64,000 bases of DNA from the NCBI GenBank assembly GCA_949775045.1, contig OX459104.1, forward strand, positions 17,552,431-17,616,430, given 5' to 3'. Source of the DNA: Metridium senile (lineage: Eukaryota; Cnidaria; Anthozoa; Actiniaria; Metridiidae). Of this stretch, positions 40,573 through 50,206 are shown piece after piece; position 1 is the stretch's first letter; each line of letters begins with the position of its first letter. The position numbers and the translations under genes are program-made. The notes under the pieces were generated by a model. The model did no database searches. It had not been told where the DNA came from and saw only the letters and a list, made by a program, of their open reading frames with translations.

Positions 40573-40992
40573 ATGGTCAGACAAAACGGTGGTCGAATGG
40601 TTGTTTTTCGGGGGAGTCACTTTCAGAAAGGTTCCGGTCAAGTTGGCTATGGTCTTGGATCTTTCTTTCAATCACTAGCACGTAGAGCTATACCCTTTCT
40701 ACAGAAGGGTGTAAAAACAGTTGGTCGTGCTGCATTGAATACGGGAGTAAACATAGCACAAGATATTCTTGCTGGACAAAATCTTAAACAATCAACTAAG
40801 GCCAGAGTCAAGCAAACCGCTAAGAATTTAAAAGATCAAGCTATTAATCGTATCATCCCACAAACAGGGAATGGGTCTAAACGTAAACGCAAGCCAAAAA
40901 CTATAAAACCTAAACCATCACAGAAAGCACTCACTTCATCATCAGCAACCAAAGGGAAAAGAGCTAAAACCACCTCGGGAGATATTTTCTAA
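40573..40992 (+). CDS. Basic virion protein, pVI/pX-like, 139 aa
   Basis: Glycine-rich start (QKGSGQVGYGLGSFFQSLAR), an amphipathic middle helix region and a strongly basic tail (GSKRKRKPKTIKPKPSQK). Polintons and adintoviruses carry similar small proteins between penton and capsid genes, likely cement or DNA-condensing proteins processed by the adenain-like protease. The GSG/GLG positions are possible cleavage sites; this is inference. Confidence 0.65.
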   Translation: MVRQNGGRMVVFRGSHFQKGSGQVGYGLGSFFQSLARRAIPFLQKGVKTVGRAALNTGVNIAQDILAGQNLKQSTKARVKQTAKNLKDQAINRIIPQTGNGSKRKRKPKTIKPKPSQKALTSSSATKGKRAKTTSGDIF

Positions 40993-41000
40993 GTTTCACC

Positions 41001-42335
41001 ATGGCATTTGTTCACCCCCATTCAACACCTTGTAGTAAAAGTGAGCTTGAGGATCTATTCTCTGTTCCCTCTACACAAGTTGTAGAAGATAAAGGACAAT
41101 GGATCGATTATCAACCAGTGACAGCTCTATCGGCACAAAGTCCCATTGAATTTTCTATCGTAGGTGGAGAAAACTATTTAGATCTTTCAAAAACGATTAT
41201 TTTTTTAAAATTAAAAATAACAAAGGCTGATAAAAGTAACCTCGACGATGGAGAGAAAACAGCACCGATCAATAACCTTCTACATAGTTTGTTCAAACAA
41301 GTAGATCTTTATTTGAATGGTATCCTGGTAACTCAATCAACAGGCACATATAGTTTCAAGAGCATGTTTGAAACTCTGTTAAACTACAACCCTGCAGCAA
41401 AGAAATCACACCTGACTGGTGGTCTATACTACAAAGATACTGCAGGATCAATGGATGTAACAGACTGTACAGATGCAGGAACCAATTCAGGACTTAAGAC
41501 TCGCCATTCTTTCACTAAGGAAAGCTATGTTGTAGATCTGTTTGGTCCTCTTCATGTTGACGCATTATTTACGGATCGCTTATTAATCAACCACGTTAAC
41601 GTGAACTTCAAGTTAACATTGAACCCCTCAGCCTTTATTCTGATGTCGGGTGAGGCAAACCCCAACTATAAAATTGATCTACAGAGTGCGACGTTGAAAA
41701 TGCGTTCTATTAAAGTCAGCCCAACAGTTCAAATGCTACACCTACAAGAAATGAAGAAGGGAGTCACTGCTAAATACCCCATTCGACGTGTAGATTGCAA
41801 AACGTACACGATACCATCAGGCAACCCATCAATTCATAAAGGGGATTTGTTTAATGGGTTGATCCCTAAACGAGTGGTTATAGCCATGGTAGATAGCGAT
41901 GCTTTTAATGGAAGTTATACCAAAAACCCTTACAATTTCAAATTGAACAAAATGACGTCATTCAGTCTCACAGTGGATGGAGAACAAATCCCGTTCAAAC
42001 CTCTGACCCTAAAATTGAGTCAAGCAAAAGAAATGAATTACATGGAAGCCTATCAAACCTTGTTTTCTGGTACTGGAAGACTATTTGCCGACTCGGGTAT
42101 CGACATCGATCGTCAAGATTATAACAGAGGTTACGGTTTAATAGCAATGGATATAACCCCTGATCTATGTAGTTCCTCTTCTCATTTCAACCAGAAACAC
42201 AAAGGGAACTTATCTCTAGAAGTACAGTTCAGTAGTGGGCTTACAAACGCAATCAACTTAATAGTGTACGGAGAGTTTGAATCAGTTATTGAAGTTGATT
42301 ATTCACGGCACGTTACGTTCGATTACTCGGGATGA
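41001..42335 (+). CDS. Major capsid protein (double jelly-roll), 444 aa
   Basis: The protein contains INNLLHSLFKQVDLYLNG and FETLLNYNPAAKKSHL, segments I recognise as characteristic of the Polinton capsid protein family (including proteins annotated like C. elegans F54H12.2). The order and neighbours (penton, basic protein, protease) agree. It assembles the icosahedral shell. The stop overlaps the start of the protease gene by four bases (ATGA). Confidence 0.92.
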   Translation: MAFVHPHSTPCSKSELEDLFSVPSTQVVEDKGQWIDYQPVTALSAQSPIEFSIVGGENYLDLSKTIIFLKLKITKADKSNLDDGEKTAPINNLLHSLFKQVDLYLNGILVTQSTGTYSFKSMFETLLNYNPAAKKSHLTGGLYYKDTAGSMDVTDCTDAGTNSGLKTRHSFTKESYVVDLFGPLHVDALFTDRLLINHVNVNFKLTLNPSAFILMSGEANPNYKIDLQSATLKMRSIKVSPTVQMLHLQEMKKGVTAKYPIRRVDCKTYTIPSGNPSIHKGDLFNGLIPKRVVIAMVDSDAFNGSYTKNPYNFKLNKMTSFSLTVDGEQIPFKPLTLKLSQAKEMNYMEAYQTLFSGTGRLFADSGIDIDRQDYNRGYGLIAMDITPDLCSSSSHFNQKHKGNLSLEVQFSSGLTNAINLIVYGEFESVIEVDYSRHVTFDYSG

Positions 42336-42787
42336 ATACTGAACAAATAAGAAAAGTTATCAAACAAGATTCTACCACCCAAAGAAAGTTTCAAGGTGTT
42401 TTTGCAGAAAACTGTTTACCGCAAGAAATAGAATTTTACCCTTCTGGGTTCATTGTTAATTCTGATCCTGATACGAAACCAGGTTCACATTGGCTCGCGT
42501 TTTATTTCACGACACCAGAGCATGGCGAATTTTACGATAGTTTTGGGAGAAGACCTGACTTTTACAGCAAGAAGTTTGTAACGTTTTTAAACAAGAACAG
42601 TCAAAGTTGGATTTATAATAAAAAAGAACTTCAAAGTAACATAACAGCTGTCTGTGGAGAACATTGTATATTCTACTTAATGCATCGCACTCGAGGTGTT
42701 AATATGCACTCGATAGTTAATCTCTTTAGCTTAGATAAACAAAAGAATGATCAATTAGTTTACAAATTTGTAATGAATTTTATCTAG
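42332..42787 (+). CDS. Adenain-like cysteine protease, 151 aa
   Basis: Catalytic His in GSHWLAFYF (residue 53), acidic residue in GEFYDSFGR (about 69), and the Cys nucleophile in AVCGEHCIFYLMHR (about 108). This triad order and spacing are those of the adenovirus/Polinton maturation protease, which cleaves capsid precursors. It overlaps the capsid gene by four bases and is complete. Confidence 0.93.
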   Translation: MNTEQIRKVIKQDSTTQRKFQGVFAENCLPQEIEFYPSGFIVNSDPDTKPGSHWLAFYFTTPEHGEFYDSFGRRPDFYSKKFVTFLNKNSQSWIYNKKELQSNITAVCGEHCIFYLMHRTRGVNMHSIVNLFSLDKQKNDQLVYKFVMNFI

Positions 42788-42855
42788 GTGAATAAATAAA
42801 AGACGTTAAGTTGATTACATATGCTTTATTTTCTATTCTTATGTTTACAAGAAGA

Positions 42856-43663
42856 TTAATAATTTATCCAATCTAGAGTTTTTTTCCCCCGCATAGGTGC
42901 TTTCGCCCTTCTCTTTAAATAGGGAACCTTTTTTGGTGTGGTGGGCGGAGTAGATAGTGTACTTGCTGCTGTGACAGAGGGGGTGATAGGTGGTAACATT
43001 TCTCCCGCTTTCATCAAAGACATTAATTTCCGTCGATCGTCATTACGTACAAAATCTTCTGGTGTGTTTAATTTTGCTAAAACTTGTGTAAAATCATCTC
43101 TACCCGTTGGATTGAAACCTTTCCTTGTTCTCAAACAGCCTTTGACAGCCTTTGGTGATTACATTAACCATTGCATCTTTGTTAGTACTTTCAGACATTA
43201 AATCGTCGATCACTAGAATACCCGGTGTTTGATCGGTGAATAAAGAATAAATATTTTCAGGAAATCCCTCGATAAACTGGATGTTAGGTATCTCCCTTTC
43301 CATCGTTAAAAATCGTGGTTGAAATTCACCATAGCAGTAAATAATCTTTTTAACCTTTTCACTAAACAGTTCGTCTACGTTTCTTAAAAGCTTATGAACA
43401 AACTGCGTTTTTCCACAAGATGTTGGCCCCGATAGTTGAATATTGGTGGGATGTTGAAAACAAACGTCCATCGCTGTTGGTGGTCTATTAAAAACTGATC
43501 CATCATCAACTGACATAATGGTTTTATTTCTTACTCGTTCTAGCCAAGGTTTACGTTCATCGGAATTAAGTGAGTGAACGCTAGCTAAGTGGTTTGGTAA
43601 CCTTAATAAATTCATTGCCAAACATCCTGGAACAGGACAGTCTTTCCTCTTTCGCTGAACCAT
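42856..43663 (-). pseudogene. Packaging ATPase gene with 10-bp duplication and missing C-terminal part
   Basis: The N-terminal frame (43100-43663) has a Cys/His start (CPVPGCLAMNLLRLPNHLASVH), Walker A GPTSCGKT and Walker B GILVIDD, as in A32-like packaging ATPases. Shortly after, the frame is disturbed by a 10-bp tandem duplication (ACAGCCTTTG twice, 43135-43154), and the other frame continues to 42856. Compared with the ATPase at 4678-5307, the conserved region after Walker B is largely absent. The gene therefore looks inactive. Confidence 0.8.
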
Positions 43664-43777
43664 GTTTACTAAACCATCATAAGAAGTGTTCGAATTTTTA
43701 TTAACTCTTTAGGCCAATTTCATATAAAGCTAACGGATTGAAGAGAAAAAAATCAGGTTTTTATGTTTATTGTAGAC

Positions 43778-44005
43778 TTAAAACACACGAGAGGGCCACC
43801 AGGGCCACTTTTTGTTAAATTTTCTATTCTAGAACAAAAGGATGAGGGCCACTTTTTTCAATGTTGTGCATAAAACACATGAGAGGGCCATTTTGAATGT
43901 TTCTTTGTTAATTGCACCCTTAAAACACACGAGAGGGCCACCAGGGCCACTTTTTGTCAAATATTCTATTCTAGAACAAAAGGATGAGGGCCACTTTTCA
44001 TGTTT
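43778..44005. repeat. Tandem repeat in Polinton 2, period 142 bp
   Basis: TTAAAACACACGAGAGGGCC at 43778 recurs at 43920, followed in each copy by CCAGGGCCAC and CTATTCTAGAACAAAAGGAT. It fills the gap between the ATPase and the 3' end of the polymerase. Confidence 0.75.
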
Positions 44006-44177
44006 CTGTCAGAATATCAGGTATGTATGTAGGGCCATATTATCCAATTGTAAGACTGAAGAGGAACTTGGTAATGGAAAGTGGTGATGAAGAAGTGAAC
44101 ATAAATGTGTTTTCAAAAACAACAACGTTTGAATTTAAAACATTTTATTTACATTTGTTCTTCTAATTACATTTGTT

Positions 44178-47100
44178 TTAAAGTAGAGATGTTAAAATGT
44201 CTACTAATTCCATATCATGTTTAGTTAAAGTTACCCTAGTATGCCCATGAGCTAGTGTAGTTACACCATCATCAAGAATATACCTCTTGTCATCGTATGA
44301 ACTCAAACCAATCTTGTTAATATTTATAGTATAAAGTTGATGTTTAAAACTTCTTATTTGTTTCATGCTAGCCATGGTACGCTTTCTGTCAAACAAACAA
44401 TCTCTATAGTGAGCATGTCTGATCTTTCTTTTGGTCACATGTTTCGCGATCCCTTTAGCTGTCTTTTTCTCCACTTCTTTACCGTTCTCATAGTAAAGAA
44501 GGGAATACATCTTAGGTCTCAGTCCGACGAATTCCTGAATGGGAATTCCATGCGTCTCATCTTTCATTTTTCCAACCACTTTCTTATTCCGAGTGTTGAA
44601 AAGAAAATGGTCGGATGAAAACTCACTCGTATCAAAAAGGTCAATGTCCTGTTGCATGTCTCTGTAAACGTCACTTGTCACAATGTCATAACACAATGAA
44701 TCCGTGTCAGTAAACAACAATGTTGCTTTATGTCCATACTTCTGTTTAATGTAGTTGTAGTGAAAGTCATACATGAGTGTCTTTGACATATCCAAGATGC
44801 AGAAACCTACATAGATGGGACGATTGAGATACAGCGAGGGTTTTTTCTTGTTGACAGCTACTAAATCCTCATCAAAAATTCTAAAGTAATCAAAAAGGGG
44901 TGATGCCACTAGTTTTTTCAATTGCTTCTCCGTGTTTATTAAGCTTACATTGACCCGTTTACGGAGGTTCTCCATTGTTTTCCCGAAGACACTGTTGTTA
45001 AGCAGTTTAAAAAAGTCTTTCTCAAAGTCGTTACGAGCATGTTTTCGTTTCTCAGTATTGAAGTCTATGTATGCCTTCAACCAAGGGCGTTGGTCAAAAC
45101 CAAGCACCCTGTGAACTTTAGTCAGTACCAACCCTAGAGATAGGTACTGCTTTAGATTACGATAGTGTACTACATAATGCTGTTTGTCGTTCAAGTTCGG
45201 TACAAGTTTTTCTGTTGAAGTCGAGTTCAAGTTCAATTCGTCTGCTAATTGTCGACTGTAAGGTGATAACATGTCATCAGTCACTTTAAGTTTTTTCTGG
45301 TGCGAGTGGGTAGTCATTATGAAGCGCATGTAATTCCTCCGGGTAGGAAAGATCGACCTCTAATATATACCCTTCCTTACTATCGTCAGAGATAGTGTTT
45401 ACATCGAGATCACGTACTTCCTGTTCAGACAACCAATCAAAGTTTGATGTCGGTAGACATTCAGACATTGCCCAACCATAAAGATTGTTCGCATCTAAAT
45501 ACATAAGATAGTTGTTTTCTCGGTCAGCATCATAGTTTTCTAAATAGGGGTTATTTGCTTTAGCATATCGGTGAGTTATCATCGATATACCACCACGTAA
45601 ACCCTCTTCTATAAATAGATGCATATCAGGGTCCTGAAATAAGTCCAATTTGACACCAGTCATTTTCAAGCAAGCCTGCCAGGAAAGACCTGGACTTGTG
45701 TAAAAATGAGCAGGATCTAATTGATAATATTCCAAGCATATACTTCTAAAATTCTCAAAAACATCAGCTAAGAGTAATACATCTGATTTGAGATATAGAT
45801 CATGATAATCGCCTAGGTGACGACAGCCGAATCGATTAAACACCATTTGCGCGTGTTGATAATCCCCCGGGGATATACCATGATCTGATAATGAGCTATA
45901 AAAATTATCAATTGAAGGTAGTCTAATCTCACTAAATTTATCGAATGAATTCATGTACTCATAGGGGTACACTCCTTTTCTAAGTAACAAATTAACTTTA
46001 TCCTGCTCTATATATTTTTTAAGTGTCGAAAATTTGTCATCTCCTTCTTTATTCAAATTATCTACTAGTTTTTCTAATGAACTGTTCAAAAACTGCAACG
46101 AGTCCTTAAATTCTAAGTTACCTAAAGAAAAAGAGATATATTTTTCTGTATTATTTGCTATGCAATTAATTTTTTCTGATTTTATTTTTCCTAAACCTTG
46201 CATGATTAAATGGCTGTCATACCCACGCAAATTATGAAGAATGACGGGAATCTTCCCCTTGAACTTCAAATTAATATTACACTCATTGTGAGCTGCACCT
46301 CTATACGTTCCTGTCAAGTGATCATGATCTCGCACCCTATCTGCGCCGAGCTCGAAATTACATATATGACACTTGACTGCTTCTTGAAAGTCCCGTTCCT
46401 GTTCTTCAGTAATCGACATGGGTACAACAGTCTTTAAAATTTCACTGATTTGTTTTTCTTCTTGTAGTAGATTATTTAGAAAATGATCTACACAGTCTTC
46501 CCCTCGGTAGATGACCGGGGCTTTGCAATATTGCTCTACTGTCGAAACTATGGTATATCCATAACCACTAGGTCGATGTTGTTGTGTTTTTTGTGTGTGA
46601 CTTGTATTGTTATCTAGTTCAGGTTCGTTAGTTTCAACAAGTATTGATTCGAAATCTGCATAAATAATAAAAGGTACTTTTAATTGCTTTGCTACGTCGG
46701 TATACGATAATGTTTTATGATCGTCATCTGGTAGCTTTATTTTCTGTGGTCCATGACGACCACATAGAGGTTCATGAGCAGTTAATAAATCTTTAGTAAT
46801 AAATCCATGCATACAATAATCGCAATAGTAAGTTTCTCCGTTATGTCTTGTCTGTGAATTTAATAGCCTACTCATATTTCTAATAAGACAATAATGTCTT
46901 TGTGTCCCATTTGAAAATAGTAAAAGATTTGCATGAATATTGTCTTTTTGTTTTGTTATATACATCGGGAATATTTCATCATCTTCAAATCCAAATACAT
47001 TTATGCTTATTCCCGGGTTTTGTTTTTCAAATTTTTTAAATAGATTAACTGTTACAGGGTATTTTATCCCTTGCATATTTAACTCTGCCTCATACCTCGT

Positions 47101-47298
47101 ATAATGCTGAACGCGATGGGGTTGATCTTTCCAATGAACTGAGTGTTTTTCAGCGAGTATAGACCAGAGGAAGCACTTGTTGTCGTTGTTCTGTATATTC
47201 AACACTGCCTTCTTGTCTCTGATTCGTTTGGGTAGAGGGAGATAGCTCGCGCCTGCCAAAGGTACGTAAACTACAATACCCAGGTCAAGATGTAATAC
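44178..47298 (-). CDS. Polinton 2 DNA polymerase B, main exon, with one frameshift
   Basis: The exon holds exonuclease motif I (IYADFESI), a Cys/His insert between motifs I and II (CHICNFEL to HNECN), motif II (NLRGYDSH), motif III (YHDLYLKSDVLLLAD), polymerase motif A (YLDANNLYG), B (KLLNNSVFGKTMENL) and C (FTDTDSLCY). A break in reading frame is at a run of six T (plus strand 45291-45296), after which the other frame continues to 44178. One base too many in this run explains it. The acceptor is at 47298/47299 (TATATAG on the minus strand). It replicates the element; see the next entry for its N-terminus. Confidence 0.9.
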
Positions 47299-47436
47299 CT
47301 ATATAAAAGATAAAACCATCTATGAGATAACAATATATTTATACTGTTTAATCTACGTTTAAACGTAGATTAATTATACATGCATACGCATAAACATATA
47401 TCAGTAATGTGTATAATTAACAAGCAATATACATAC

Positions 47437-48723
47437 CTCCTCTAATAACCATCCAGAACCCTCTCTTTGATATTGTAAGAATGCTGTCTTTATCTTCTGC
47501 ACCGCTTCGTCGTAGTCTTTGTCAATAGTGTTCAGGTTCGTTGTCGTAGTCGTCACGCTACGAAAATGAGGTGTAGCTGTCTCCTCTCCTTCTGGTTTAG
47601 CTTTAACCATTTTCACTTTTATGCAGAGAAACCATTTTATTCCACGGTGTTTGTTGTGTTGTTTTTTTAGTTGGTTAGTAATTTTCTTCCTTTTTCCTTG
47701 TAACGTCAGAATAAGGTCGTTCTTTTCCCTCTTGTTAGGGTTGTATTTGAATATTTCTGCATTGCCTCCTAGAGCACTTTCTACCTGAAGCAATACAAAG
47801 AAGACTTATTAAAACCTATTTTATAGTCCAGTATTTTCAATTCGTTCTAGCAATGCATTATTAAATAACATATAATAATTTTGTATAACTCTATGCTATT
47901 TATACACCGCAATTGTGGTGTGTTTTGAATGTATAATTTTGATTCTTACCTCTTCTTCGTGCTCTTGATCGGGTTGATCTATGACTCCCCCTCCCTCTTG
48001 GTTCTACGAGAGAGAAAAAGTCACATTTAGAATCATAATATGAATAACAAATAAAAACTTATATATTCTAATTTCTCCACTCACATGCACTACATTAAAT
48101 ATTCATACAACAATACATACAACTCTGATAATAACCAATCTTGTAAAAAGTTATTTAAGAATACTCACTTCTGATTCTCCTAATATGGGCCCCTCGTAAT
48201 CGTCTCCCATCTCTTCGGGTATATTCGCGAGCTAGATAGATAAAAATAATTAGGTCAGATTTCAATCAATTCATGAACAAAAAGTCCTATATAAAGTTGT
48301 AAGAAACAGTCATATTATCATCGTTTTATGTTCCTACCTCACGTTCTATCATTTCCTCCTCCAGCCTCTGTTTCTTAGCAGCTAGTTCTTCGTGTGATGA
48401 TAGCTTTCTCTTGCTTCCATTACAACGCGGTTGGTGTGCAGTGAGATTTCCTTTTCGTTTGTAGCTAACACCACAACGCGAACAAGAAAATGCTTCAGTG
48501 ACGCCTGCATGAATCTCTCTCTGGTGACGCAGTAAATTACATCTATGTTTGAATGCTTTACCACAGCGATCACATTTATGAGTCTGTAAAAGAATGAAAA
48601 TAAACACGATGAGTTTAGAATGTACAATTTGAGAATAACACCAATATATCAGAATATATATAAAAATCAAAGGAAATAAATACTTACATTCATCTGTACT
48701 GTTTGAGCTTGAGACTTTTCCAT
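47437..48723 (-). CDS. Polinton 2 DNA polymerase B, five N-terminal exons with zinc fingers
   Basis: Exons on the minus strand, 5' to 3': 48723-48688 (ATG, 12 codons), 48583-48338 (82 codons, two zinc fingers: CDRCGKAF..H..H and CSRCGVSY..H..C), 48231-48169 (21 codons), 48003-47950 (18 codons), 47784-47437 (116 codons). All lengths are multiples of three and all introns are phase 0, with donors GTAAGT, GTAGGA, GTGAGT, GTAAGA and GTATGT and AG acceptors (CTACAG or similar). The joining exon segments align with the intronless polymerase at 7550 near GSGW. Polymerase 1 has a SAP-like N-terminus instead. Confidence 0.8.
48338..48583 (-). CDS. Zinc-finger exon of Polinton 2 polymerase
   Basis: Two C2H2-type fingers (the second C2HC-like) followed by a basic and acidic helix (KRKLSSHEELAAKKQRLEEE). 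Acceptor after a T-rich tract at 48584, donor GTAGGA at 48337. The finger pair may bind element ends or host DNA; this is inference. Confidence 0.75.
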
Positions 48724-48925
48724 GTTGCTTGATTCAGGATAAGACTAGCTGTATTGCTAGCGAACAAACTATCCGTATTTATAACCAAACGATCTATCGA
48801 ATACATCATGATACTAAAATAGATTTGGCCAAGACTTGTTGGACAAGATGTTTCACGATGGTGGTGCAATAATAACACGTAATGTACTAAAAATAGATCC
48901 ACTGCCACTATTTCCAGATTCGAGC

Positions 48926-49409
48926 GAGCGAGTTATAGTAATCAAATCGAGCTTATTTGACCAGCTGTTATTCCAGGAAGGACTAATAAAATATATATAT
49001 CTAAACAATCACGCTCAACATTGATTTAGCGATCATCAATTGCAGAATTGATCGAAGAAGAAGGTTTTCGAAGCTATCGTATTGAAACTCATTAACAATT
49101 CAGAATCAGTTTTAGATAAACAAAGGATTAAAGGATTAACACACAATAGCACCACCGCCATTTGGAAGAGCGAGTTATAGTAATCAAATCGAGCTTATTT
49201 GACCAGCTGTTATTCCAGGAAGGACTAATAAAATATATATATCTAAACAATCACGCTCAACATTGATTTAGCGATCATCAATTGCAGAATTGATCGAAGA
49301 AGAAGGTTTTCGAAGCTATCGTATTGAAACTCATTAACAATTCAGAATCAGTTTTAGATAAACAAAGGATTAAAGGATTAACACACAATAGCACCACCGC
49401 CATTTGGAA
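48926..49409. repeat. Direct duplication of 242 bp in Polinton 2
   Basis: GAGCGAGTTATAGTAATCAA begins copies at 48926 and 49168; the copies appear identical to the CCGCCATTTGGAA end. Identity indicates a recent duplication. The region is noncoding. Confidence 0.9.
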
Positions 49410-49478
49410 TAAATTAATGAAGATGATAACAAAAGACTTCGAATAAAGCCTTTTTCTTCACGGTTATGACAATAAGAT

Positions 49479-49550
49479 TCTGTCGTGGCGTAATGGTAAT
49501 GATCTGGTCTCCAAATCATGCAGTCAAGGGTTCGAGCCTCGGCGTTGGCA
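49479..49550 (+). tRNA. tRNA-like sequence, Trp(CCA)-type, probably degenerate
   Basis: A box TGGCGTAATGG and B box GGTTCGAGCC match Pol III promoter consensus and are spaced as in tRNA-Trp; the anticodon loop reads CTCCAAA. The acceptor and anticodon stems pair poorly by eye, so it is probably a tRNA-derived relic or a SINE head inside the Polinton, not a functional tRNA. Confidence 0.4.
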
Positions 49551-49648
49551 CTTCAATTTATTTGGAAAAATCTTTTATACCTTCTCTAAAAATTTATAAA
49601 TCTCGAGTAAAAAATCGTCAGTTTAAAAATAAATTCGGAAATTAAAAT

Positions 49649-49927
49649 ATATACAGCCGATCTCGAAAAGGTTGTCCACCTGAAAAGACATATATACTAA
49701 AAGAAATATCACGTGACGCATTTTATAATCACTTTCCGCGCGTGTAGAAAGTCAGGTGCGTGTGAAAGTAATATGCCGTTGAATTCAAACAAGCAGTATC
49801 TTCCCTCGCTAGAAGTACCTGACTTTCTACACGCGCGGAAAGTGATTATAAAATGAGTCACGTGATATTTCTTTTAGTATATATGTCTTTTCAGGTGGAC
49901 AACCTTTTCGAGATCGGCTGTATATAT
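49649..49927. mobile_element. Foldback element inserted near the right end of Polinton 2
   Basis: TATATACAGCCGATCTCGAA and about 100 following bases (including GGTTGTCCACCTGAAAAGAC and CACTTTCCGCGCGTGTAG) return inverted after a loop of about 55 bases. No ORF. AT-rich sequence on both sides prevents a clear target duplication. Confidence 0.85.
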
Positions 49928-50049
49928 GAAATCGGAAACTAAAAAAAATTGGAAATTATAAAAATATAGGAAATTAAAAAAAATGAATAAAAAATAGGAA
50001 GAAAATAAATATATGATTCCGATGATGTGATTCCGACATGATTCCGACA

Positions 50050-50200
50050 TGATTCCGACATGATTCCGACGCTCCCATAGCATGAATCCGACAAATCCGA
50101 CCGGAGTATGAATCCGATAAATCCGACGGGAGCATGAATCCCACTGAATCCCACAAATCCCACAGGATTCATGTTGGTGAACTCTCATAAATACCCTACT
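50050..50200. repeat. Right terminal inverted repeat of Polinton 2
   Basis: Ends ...CATAAATACCCTACT, the complement of the left end; degenerate GATTCCGACAT units occur inside. Confidence 0.9.
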
Positions 50201-50206
50201 CCCCGG
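50201..50206. repeat. Right target-site duplication CCCCGG of Polinton 2
   Basis: Matches 37475-37480 exactly. Confidence 0.9.

Larger units (their letters stand above)
37481..50200. mobile_element. Polinton/Maverick element 2, complete, 12,720 bp
   Basis: Both ends read AGTAGGGTATTTATGAGAGT inward, with the first 45 bases identical, and CCCCGG is repeated outside each end. A 6-bp target duplication and AG termini are the standard Polinton signature. It carries integrase, penton, basic protein, major capsid protein and protease on the plus strand and ATPase and DNA polymerase on the minus strand. It sits in a host intron of gene C. The ATPase and polymerase genes each have a small frame break. 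Confidence 0.96.

Noticed and set aside
48836..49024. 62-codon plus-strand frame in Polinton 2
   Set aside because: Lies mostly in the 242-bp duplication, has no recognisable domain and looks like chance.
49479..49550. Functional tRNA-Trp gene
   Set aside because: Acceptor and anticodon stems contain several mismatches; kept only as tRNA-like.
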